From NCBI GenBank assembly GCA_045628085.1, contig JAZQOZ010000049.1, forward strand, positions 1 to 9,891: a stretch of DNA of 9,891 nt, in the 5' to 3' direction. The position numbers and the translations under genes are program-made. Positions 1 through 5,608 of this stretch are shown piece after piece; the stretch's first letter is position 1; every line of letters begins with the position of its first letter. The stretch comes from Firm-04 sp045628085 (GTDB lineage: Bacteria; Bacillota; Clostridia; Oscillospirales; Ruminococcaceae). The notes under the pieces are model-generated. The model saw only the letters and a list, made by a program, of their open reading frames with translations, ran no database searches and had not been told where the DNA came from.

Positions 1-681
1 GCCGCTCAGACTCTGGATTAGCCCGGATGACACGAGCGTTCTGCGAAAAGCATAGCTGGTATACTGGCAGCCGCGGTCGCTGTGAAGGATTGTTCCTTCA
101 AGCCGTCCGTACTTCTGTTGAAGCTGTCTGACGGTGTCTATGCAGAGTTCTTTCTTCATGTTATCCCGCATTTCGAGAGCAACAATCTCACCGTTATAGC
201 AGTCGAGAACCGGCGAAACATAGAGTTTTCCGTCTGCACACTGGACTTCAGTGATATCAGTCAGCAGTTTCTTCAACGGTGCAGAAGCTGTGAAATCTCT
301 CTTGATCAGATTATCTCTGTCCTGTGTTGCCGTGTCAGCCTTTGTGATACCGTGCGGTCTGTGGCATCTGTGGATCAGTCCGGCTTCGCTCATGGTGCGG
401 TACACGGTTTGGATGCTGACATACGTCCCGCGCTGTGCAAGCGCTGTATGCATCCTGCGGACACCGTAATTCCGGTTATCCGGATGCTCTGCTAAGATGC
501 CCTGTATCTTGACCAGAAGAATCTTTCGCGCACCGGGCTTACCCTGATTCTTGAGCCAGCGATAATAACCGGATTCGCTGATTTTCAGGAATTTGCAGAT
601 TGCCTTTGCGCCGTACTTGCTGCGGAACTCATTGACGAACAGATGCCGCTCGCTTGTCTTTACTTCTTCCGGTCTCTTGCG
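1..681 (-). CDS. IS3-family transposase OrfB, catalytic part, 3' end off window
   Basis: Translating the minus strand in the -1 frame relative to orfA gives one uninterrupted product beginning RKRPEEVKTSERHLF and running to the window edge (about 227 residues visible). It contains an HTH_21-like segment (KYGAKAICKFLKISESGYYRW) and then the rve integrase core. The first catalytic Asp is in LLTDITEVQ (codon at 256-258) and the second in ILHSDRGCQYTS (codon at 76-78). The third catalytic residue, Glu, would lie beyond the window. There is no obvious independent start codon or ribosome binding site; expression is expected as the OrfAB fusion. No stop codon or frameshift is seen in the visible part, so the element may be functional. 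Confidence 0.9.
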
Positions 682-935
682 AAAAAACCGAGCGCATCCT
701 TGAGAATATCGTTCGCTTTACGCAGCTCAGCGTTTTCGCGTTCCAGCTCCAGATTTCGCCGCTTTAGCTCTTCGTCGGACATCTGATCCTTCTGATGCTT
801 GATCGCTGCACTCCACTTTGAACGCCAGTCTGACAGTGTGTAATACTGGATTCCTAACTGCTGAGCAGTCTTCTTTACTCCGATTTCATCGGAAAGCTTT
901 AATGCTTCTTCTTTGAATTCTTTGCTGAACTTCAT
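660..935 (-). CDS. IS3-family transposase OrfA (DNA-binding subunit)
   Basis: The 91-residue protein begins MKFSKEFKEEALKLSDE and carries a helix-turn-helix of the HTH_Tnp_1/IS3 OrfA type (about residues 5-40, including TAQQLGIQYYTLSDWRSKW). A leucine-zipper coiled coil follows (about residues 55-85, repeating LELERENAELRKANDILKDAL), which in this family mediates multimerisation of OrfA and OrfAB. OrfA alone binds the IS ends; fused to OrfB by frameshifting it gives the active transposase. A strong AGAAGGGG ribosome binding site lies just before the ATG. The reading frame is intact and of normal length for the family. Confidence 0.93.
   Translation of the reverse strand: MKFSKEFKEEALKLSDEIGVKKTAQQLGIQYYTLSDWRSKWSAAIKHQKDQMSDEELKRRNLELERENAELRKANDILKDALGFFARDRKK
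681..701 (-). promoter_or_regulatory. programmed -1 frameshift site of the IS3 element
   Basis: On the minus strand the heptamer T-TTT-TTC (687 down to 681) is positioned on the orfA codons GGT TTT TTC exactly as needed for tandem -1 slippage (X XXY YYZ). OrfA ends seven codons later, and the -1 frame is open through all of visible orfB. An AAGGA sequence (701-697), 9 nt upstream of the heptamer, resembles the Shine-Dalgarno-like stimulators known for some IS3 elements. Frameshifting itself is inferred from layout and family precedent. Confidence 0.75.
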
Positions 936-966
936 TTCTTTTACCCCTTCTGGTTTGATTATTTCT

Positions 967-995
967 ATTATACCAGATCTTTGGGTGTTTGTCGA
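967..995 (-). promoter_or_regulatory. sigma-A-type promoter of the IS3 element
   Basis: On the minus strand, TCGACA (995-990) and a perfect TATAAT (972-967) are separated by exactly 17 bp, about 30 nt upstream of the orfA start. The -35 box is within about 15 bp of the inferred IS end, as is usual for IS promoters. Confidence 0.75.
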
Positions 996-1003
996 CTGCT
1001 CTG

Positions 1004-1371
1004 TCAGTATAACATATCATTTTGCATCAAATTGATACATCCAGACATCATCTGCATAAGCGCGAGATAATCCTTTCGTGCTTTTTCACGATAGATTCTG
1101 GGTCTGTAGAAATTGTATTCCTCACTGACCCGGCAGATCATATCTTCCAGCTTTTCGCGTGTTTCATTCAGCAGTTCAATGTCCTGCGGATACTTGATAT
1201 TCTGCGGCGCACAGGTCGCATCAAGGATCAGTGTTCCGGCATTTTCAGATGTATTTGTGTCGTCATGATGATCAGAAGTATTGGCATCACCATCATGATC
1301 GTCATCATCATTCCCTGCGGCTGATTGAAATCTGTAAATGAGATCTGCTTTTCTCTCTTGAACTTATACAT
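1004..1371 (-). pseudogene. IS1182-like transposase remnant, internally deleted and frameshifted
   Basis: From ATG at 1371, after a GGAGGA ribosome binding site at 1381-1376, the frame reads MYKFKREKQISFTDFNQPQG, which matches the N-terminus I recall for IS1182-family transposases of gut Clostridia. That frame then leaves homology. A second frame, joining around 1320-1335, reads a Asp/His-rich linker (NDDDDHDGDANTSDHHDD) and then LILDATCAPQNIKYPQDI, the segment carrying the first catalytic Asp of the DDE domain, and RPRIYREKARKDYLAL. Resemblance stops near 1058, and the frame ends at TGA 1004-1006, next to the IS3 end. Full-length members exceed 400 residues, so most of the region between the N-terminus and the catalytic domain, and everything after it, is missing. 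Non-functional. Confidence 0.75.
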
Positions 1372-1381
1372 GGCATCCTCC

Positions 1382-1426
1382 GAAGTGCAAGCTTTTTTCT
1401 CGTTTTACGGCTTTTCCTTGCACTTC
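1382..1426 (-). repeat. 10-bp perfect inverted repeat in the transposase leader
   Basis: GAAGTGCAAG (1382-1391) and CTTGCACTTC (1417-1426) form a perfect 10-bp stem enclosing 25 nt. It lies between the promoter and the ribosome binding site of the IS1182-like transposase and begins about 2 nt after the -10 box. In the transcript the stem would end right before GGAGGA. Leader hairpins like this are known in insertion sequences as a block on translation from transcripts that enter the element from outside; that role is inferred here. Confidence 0.65.
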
Positions 1427-1427
1427 T

Positions 1428-1456
1428 ATTATACCATGTTTTATCGCTTTTGTCGA
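1428..1456 (-). promoter_or_regulatory. promoter of the IS1182-like transposase remnant
   Basis: On the minus strand, TCGACA (1456-1451), a 17-bp spacer and a perfect TATAAT (1433-1428) precede the leader hairpin. The hexamers and spacing are the same as in the IS3 promoter at 967-995. The outer end of the IS1182-like element should lie a little further right (about 1456-1485), but I cannot fix it. Confidence 0.7.
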
Positions 1457-1555
1457 TACTTCGCGGGTTTTATTTGGCTTGAGGAGAGACTATATATATA
1501 TGTTGGCTGTCCTATAAGGGTGATATTATTTAAATGTCTAGCAACTAAAGTAAAT

Positions 1556-1777
1556 ATGAAAAAGATGGAAATTGATAGCTCAGAATTCATTCTTAATGGT
1601 AAAGTAGATAAACATTATGGGAACTATATGGAACTCGAACTCATAAAGAAATATGATAGAACAATGTTGACACTAGAGATACTTAACGCCAATGGCCTTC
1701 AAGGAAGTGTGCAAGGACCAAGAAGAACTAACGAACAGTTAGAGATCCTTTTTGATAAAGTTGAAAAGTGTTCATAA
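1556..1777 (+). CDS. short hypothetical reading frame, probably a gene fragment
   Basis: The frame from ATG 1556 gives 73 residues starting MKKMEIDSSEFILNGKVD and ending LFDKVEKCS. It is charged and soluble-looking, with no membrane segment. I do not recognise the family. There is no ribosome binding site before this ATG, and the frame stays open leftwards into the IS1182-like DNA, so the more likely reading is the 3' remnant of a gene whose 5' part was removed by the insertion sequences. Composition is AT-rich like the operon at 2084-5592 rather than like the insertion sequences. It ends about 150 bp before the isolated promoter at 1902-1929. Chance open frame is a real alternative. Confidence 0.35.
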   Translation: MKKMEIDSSEFILNGKVDKHYGNYMELELIKKYDRTMLTLEILNANGLQGSVQGPRRTNEQLEILFDKVEKCS

Positions 1778-1901
1778 GATATTTGTGGATTAATAATCTA
1801 TCACTATTCATTAATATGAATACATCTCTATTTGTATTAATTATAGCCCCCATAATAATATAGTTTTTCTGTGATTTACCGGTTTGATTTCGTAGCATTA
1901 G

Positions 1902-1929
1902 ATGACAAATCAAATAAATGTCCTATAAT
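1902..1929 (+). promoter_or_regulatory. possible isolated promoter ahead of a terminator
   Basis: A perfect TATAAT (1924-1929) has a partial -35 match, ATGACA (1902-1907), 16 bp upstream. Transcription would start near 1936 and meet the strong terminator ending at 1984, giving a leader or small RNA of about 50 nt. No gene lies between. The surrounding stretch 1778-2083 has no credible protein gene; it holds only this unit and the operator-promoter region that follows. Confidence 0.4.
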
Positions 1930-1936
1930 ATGAAAG

Positions 1937-1948
1937 TATACATGTATA
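1937..1948. repeat. 12-bp perfect palindrome TATACATGTATA
   Basis: TATACATGTATA is its own reverse complement. It sits 7 bp after the TATAAT box at 1924-1929 and immediately before the terminator stem, overlapping the expected transcription start. This is a plausible position for a repressor operator. No binding protein can be assigned. Confidence 0.5.
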
Positions 1949-1950
1949 GA

Positions 1951-1984
1951 AAAGCGCATGAGCTGTTGGCTTGTGCGCTTTTTT
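1951..1984 (+). terminator. strong rho-independent terminator
   Basis: A 12-bp stem with two wobble pairs, AAGCGCATGAGC (1952-1963) against GCTTGTGCGCTT (1969-1980), has the five-base loop TGTTG and is followed by an unbroken T run to 1984. This is the clearest terminator in the window. It acts on plus-strand transcription before the WYL operon and therefore insulates that operon or attenuates transcripts starting at the upstream promoter. Confidence 0.85.
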
Positions 1985-1995
1985 ACATAAATTTG

Positions 1996-2015
1996 CTGTC
2001 ACATTCTTGTGACAG
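1996..2015. promoter_or_regulatory. operator-like inverted repeat upstream of the WYL operon
   Basis: CTGTCACA-TTCT-TGTGACAG is a perfect 8-bp inverted repeat ending 7 bp before the -35 box at 2023. A further half-site, TGTGATAG, overlaps the -10 region (2041-2048) in direct orientation 33 bp (about three helical turns) from TGTGACAG. Such an array fits binding of a dimeric regulator; the adjacent WYL protein is the natural candidate for autoregulation, by inference. Confidence 0.55.
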
Positions 2016-2022
2016 TTGCGAA

Positions 2023-2051
2023 TTGACATTTGAACCATAATGTGATAGCAT
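2023..2051 (+). promoter_or_regulatory. promoter of the WYL-exonuclease-helicase operon
   Basis: A consensus TTGACA (2023-2028) and TAGCAT (2046-2051, four of six consensus bases) are separated by 17 bp. The -10 is about 33 nt before the regulator's start codon, and there is no terminator between them. Confidence 0.7.
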
Positions 2052-2083
2052 AAAGGTATATGATGGAAAAGGAGTAGGTTGAC

Positions 2084-3061
2084 ATGCAAAAGAACAAATT
2101 ACTGCTGCTGACCGAAATCTTGAAGCAACAGTCCGATGCTGAGCATCCCATTACAACAAACGCCTTGATTGACAAGCTATCTAGCCATGGCATTTCATGT
2201 GATCGAAGAACTCTAGCAAGAGATATATCGCAGTTACAGGATATGGGTTACTCTCTCAAACGTGTTAAAGTCGGACACAGCAATGCTTTTTATTTGGAAC
2301 ATAACGATTTCTCCTTAGCTGAATTGAAGATTCTCATTGATGCTGTTCAGGCTTCTTCTGTTATACCGGAAGACATGACTAATGCTTTAATCGAAAAAAT
2401 AGCAAATCTCGGTGGAACTCACTGTGCTGAACTGCTCAATCAGAACAGGATTCGCTTTAACATCAGGAAGCAAACCAATAACAGTGTCCTAGATACAATC
2501 GCTATTATTGAAGAATCATTCAAAAGGCAGACACAGGTGTCCTTCTTCTATTTCAAGCATGACGAGCATGGAGACAGAGTATATCAGCGAGACAAGGAAA
2601 GATATGTCGTAGATCCCATAGCCCTAATCTATACGGATGATAAATATTATTTGCGTTGTTATAATCCATATAGGAAGGAATACCGTAATTATCGTATTGA
2701 TCGTATTGAGGATGTTCAGCATCTCGAGAGCGTGATTGGTGATAAAGCTCTTGTTTCTGCTAAGGAACTTGAAACATATACCTCAAAGACAATTAAAATG
2801 TATGGTGGCAAAGAGGTTGAGGTCGTTCTTAAATTCGATGAGTTACTGATAGATGTGATTTTTGATCAGTTTGGTTTCGATACAAAGATAACTCGACTTG
2901 ATAATAAATATTTGACTACAAAAGTCAAAGTCCAAATAAGCAATACTTTTTGGGGTTGGTTTTTCCAATTCCCTGATCAGATGAGGATCATATCTCCGAA
3001 GTCATTAGTAATTGAATGCCAAGAATGGGTTCAGAAGGCTTTAGTTGCTGAATTGTCATAA
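2084..3061 (+). CDS. WYL-domain transcriptional regulator (YafY-like)
   Basis: The 325-residue protein has an N-terminal winged helix-turn-helix (about residues 1-70; TTNALIDKLSSHGISCDRRT followed by LARDISQLQDMGYSLKR). A WYL domain follows (about 135-215), with the signature region VVDPIALIYTDDKYYLRCYN; here the eponymous W-Y-L reads Y-Y-L (188-190). The C-terminal part (about 240-325) fits the WCX extension. WYL domains sense ligands, probably nucleic acid fragments or nucleotides in some members, and such proteins (BrxR/CapW types) control many anti-phage loci. An AAGGAG site 9 nt before ATG fixes the start. It is first in a three-gene operon, 30 nt ahead of the exonuclease, and probably regulates itself and its neighbours through the repeats at 1996-2048. 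Length is typical and the gene is intact. Confidence 0.9.
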   Translation: MQKNKLLLLTEILKQQSDAEHPITTNALIDKLSSHGISCDRRTLARDISQLQDMGYSLKRVKVGHSNAFYLEHNDFSLAELKILIDAVQASSVIPEDMTNALIEKIANLGGTHCAELLNQNRIRFNIRKQTNNSVLDTIAIIEESFKRQTQVSFFYFKHDEHGDRVYQRDKERYVVDPIALIYTDDKYYLRCYNPYRKEYRNYRIDRIEDVQHLESVIGDKALVSAKELETYTSKTIKMYGGKEVEVVLKFDELLIDVIFDQFGFDTKITRLDNKYLTTKVKVQISNTFWGWFFQFPDQMRIISPKSLVIECQEWVQKALVAELS

Positions 3062-3091
3062 CTGATAGAATGAGAAAGACGAGGTGGTAAG

Positions 3092-3973
3092 ATGAAAAGT
3101 AAAAGAAGCATTGACGGCAAGTTCTTTGCTGTTATCGATACCGAAACAACCTGGAGTAACGAGGTAATGTCCATTGGTATTGTAGTAGCTGATTATAATA
3201 CCCTTGAGCCAATTGATAAAGAATACTACATCATATCACCGGAGTATAAATCTGGCGGTATGTATAGTTATGTTTTGAATGTAAAAGCAATAAAAACAGA
3301 TCTTTTAGATTCTCGCCAAAAGGTGATGGATCGTCTTATAAAGGTACTTCAGAAATATAGAATAGATTCCATATTTGCCTATAACGCCTCTTTTGACTAT
3401 AATCATTTACCTGAACTGCAAGCCTATAAGTGGTTCGACATAATGAAAAAAGCCGCTTATAAACAATACAACCAAAAAATTCCGAAAAATGCTGATTGTT
3501 GGGGAACCGGAAGGTTAAAGAGAGATTTTGGTGTTGAACCGATTACAAGGCTTCTGTCCGGCAATCGCAGCTATTGCGAAGTCCATAATGCAGTATGTGA
3601 TGCAGTTGACGAACTAAGGATAATAGAACTGCTCGGATACGCAATAGAAGACTATGGTCATGCCCAAATTAATCCTGAAAAGAAACCAAGGACTATAAGA
3701 CCAAAGGAACAGAAAGTGATCCCGAAGATTCAGAAGCCAACTAAAACGGTTCAGGTTGAAAGCGAAGATATCATTGAAAGGCAAATAATAGCCAATTGTA
3801 AGTTTGCTATTGGCGATCGAATCAGACACAAATTATACGGATGCGGTGTAGTCCGAAAAGTCGAAGCGATGAATGAAGAAATCTTATTATTAACTGTTCT
3901 TTACGACGCGATAGGGATCAGTTTGCATTTGCTTCCGGCTGATGAAAAAGATATTACATTTGTAAAAGATTGA
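3092..3973 (+). CDS. DEDDh 3'-5' exonuclease with C-terminal Tudor/KOW-like domain
   Basis: Residues about 10-185 form a DnaQ-like exonuclease fold. The motifs are complete: ExoI AVIDTETT (Asp16, Glu18), ExoII AYNASFD (Asp102) and ExoIII HNAVCD (His165, Asp170), the DEDDh type that removes nucleotides from 3' ends using two metal ions. A Lys/Pro-rich linker (about 195-222) leads to a small C-terminal domain (about 237-290) beginning FAIGDRIRHKLYGCGVVRKV. This strongly recalls the Tudor-like domain at the end of PcrA/UvrD helicases, which contacts RNA polymerase. That comparison is from memory of the motif. Start: ATG after GAGGTGG. It is 30 nt downstream of the regulator and 24 nt upstream of the helicase, so co-expressed. 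It lacks signal or membrane segments and acts in the cytoplasm. The gene is intact; the exact substrate (DNA or RNA) is unknown. Confidence 0.85.
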   Translation: MKSKRSIDGKFFAVIDTETTWSNEVMSIGIVVADYNTLEPIDKEYYIISPEYKSGGMYSYVLNVKAIKTDLLDSRQKVMDRLIKVLQKYRIDSIFAYNASFDYNHLPELQAYKWFDIMKKAAYKQYNQKIPKNADCWGTGRLKRDFGVEPITRLLSGNRSYCEVHNAVCDAVDELRIIELLGYAIEDYGHAQINPEKKPRTIRPKEQKVIPKIQKPTKTVQVESEDIIERQIIANCKFAIGDRIRHKLYGCGVVRKVEAMNEEILLLTVLYDAIGISLHLLPADEKDITFVKD

Positions 3974-3997
3974 TCTTAAAAAGGAGTTGTATACATA

Positions 3998-5592
3998 ATG
4001 GGCGGAATTCAGCTTTCTGATGAGCAGCAGGGATTTGTAAATAAAGCCATTGAAGGGCATAATATACTTGTTAATGCCTGCATTGGAAGCGGAAAGACAA
4101 CTGCTATTCAGTTGCTTTGTAACAAGATTCCGAAAAACAAACGAATCCTTTATCTTACATATAATAAACTCCTGAAATTAGACGCTCAGGCAAAAATCAA
4201 AAATTCAAATGCAAAAGTGCAGAATTATCATGGGATAGCCTGGTATTATCTTCATCGCATCAATATATCTGCCTGAGTTGGAGACTTGATAACTCGTTTC
4301 AATGAGTTGAAACCACCAATTGATCATTATGATGTGCTAATCATAGATGAATTTCAGGATATTGAAACAGAATTATCCCACCTCTTAGAATACATAAAAT
4401 CTACTAATCCTAATATGCAGATTATAGCGGTCGGTGATATGCAGCAAAAGATTTATGACAAAACAAATCTTGATGTAGCAGCCTTTATTAATCAGTTTCT
4501 TGGAGAACACTTAGAACTTGAATTCACTCAGTGTTTCCGTCTTTCTGCACCACTTGCTGAAAAACTTGGAAGAATTTGGTGTAAGAAAATAAAAGGCGTC
4601 AATACTGAATGTATCGTTGAAGAAATGAACATGACACAGATTGCAGACTTCCTTTCAACACAAAGTCCGCAGGACATCCTTTGTTTGGGATCACGTAACG
4701 GCGATCTTTCTAAGACATTGAATACCCTAGAAAAGGAACATCCGGCCACTTTTAACAAGCGAACCGTTTATGCGAGTATATCCGATAACGACTCCATAGG
4801 ATCAGCACAACCAACGCCGGACACAGCAATTTTCACAACTTTTGACAGCAGCAAAGGCCTTGAAAGAAAAGTCTGTGTTATTTTTGACTATACAGAAAGC
4901 TATTGGCAAGTTCGTATATCTAAGCCACAACAGTCATATGAAATACTGAGAAATATATTCTGTGTGGCTGCAAGCCGCGGAAAATCAAGAATCATATTCG
5001 TAAACAGCGGCGAAGCTATGCTTTCTGAGGCTACGCTCTCAACCAGAGTTGATGAGAATCAGAATCTTACAGATGTTGATATCGCATCTATGTTTGATTT
5101 CAAATATCGAGAAGACATCGAAAAGTGCTTCTCTTTATTACAGGTTGAGCAAATTTCAGTTGAGGACCGTACGGTAATTGACGTTAAGAGCACAGATGGA
5201 ATGATTGATCTTTCGCCATGTATCGGTATTTATCAGGAAGCAATGTTTTTTGATACTTATGAGATTGATAAAGCAATTGAAATGTATATTTCGCTTCATG
5301 ACAACAAGAAGACGTTGTGGACGAAAAAGGTAAAGCAGTCGGGACTTGAGCAAAAAATCTTGTTTTTGGTTTCTATGGAAACTAATCAGGATCGCTACCG
5401 AACACAGGTTGAATTGCCGTTTGTAAACGATGAAGCCGCTAATCAGATTGCTGATCGCCTTTTTACAAGATTTCAACATCACGAAAATGCACAGGTAGGA
5501 TGCCGAATTCCATTCTCAGATAAAAAGAGCGGAGATAAGCTATTTATTGCAGGTGGCTTTGCGGATGTTGTCAAAGACGACATTGTATATGA
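3998..5592 (+). pseudogene. UvrD-like SF1 helicase with C-terminal PD-(D/E)XK-type nuclease, broken by TGA and IS1380
   Basis: Ignoring one stop, the frame encodes about 531 residues plus part of a codon. Helicase motifs in order: Q motif LSDEQQ; Walker A ACIGSGKTT (27-35); Ib NYHGIAW; Walker B IIDEFQD (DEFQD 117-121); motif III AVGDMQQKIY; motif IV QCFR (Arg181); motif V TTFDSSKGLE (280-289); motif VI VAASRGK (to 329). The C-terminus reads LFIAGGFADVVKDDIVYD, resembling the start of a Cas4/AddB-like PD-(D/E)XK nuclease core (Asp523). An in-frame TGA at 4274-4276 (codon 93) separates Walker A from Walker B. The frame resumes unchanged, with no further defect up to 5592, and could restart weakly at TTG 4286. 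The insertion sequence enters inside codon 532 and replaces the rest of the nuclease. Start is supported by AAGGAG. Third gene of the operon. Nonsense mutation fits best; readthrough or sequencing error are alternatives. Confidence 0.85.
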
Positions 5593-5608
5593 CCTGATTC
5601 CGCAAAAC

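Larger units (their letters stand above)
1..1006 (-). mobile_element. IS3-family insertion sequence, partial (other end off window)
   Basis: Two overlapping minus-strand frames (orfA, orfB) joined by a -1 slippery site are the standard layout of IS3-family elements. The orfB product has the integrase-core DDE fold. The upstream end is placed near 1006, where the strand read 5'-3' begins TGACAGAGCAGTCGACA; IS3 elements typically begin with TG. This boundary is inferred, because the opposite end and any target duplication lie outside the window. The element abuts, and probably inserted into, the decayed IS1182-like transposase at its right. Family assignment is confident; the subgroup (IS150-like) is a guess. 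Confidence 0.85.

Noticed and set aside
82..495. Plus-strand open frames across 82-495
   Set aside because: They lie antisense to orfB of the IS3 element, which has clear transposase motifs; no homology or ribosome binding site of their own.
1258..1313. ATG/ATC/CAT trinucleotide-like repeat
   Set aside because: Considered as a simple sequence repeat or His-rich gene on the plus strand; it is explained as the Asp/His-rich linker of the minus-strand transposase remnant.
1728..1913. Minus-strand frame of 61 codons
   Set aside because: No ribosome binding site, no recognisable motif, and it overlaps the plus-strand fragment and regulatory DNA; likely chance.
1937..2048. Possible CRISPR-like or iteron array from the TGTGA-containing repeats and palindrome
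   Set aside because: Only three short half-sites with irregular orientation and no regular spacers; better explained as operators at a promoter.
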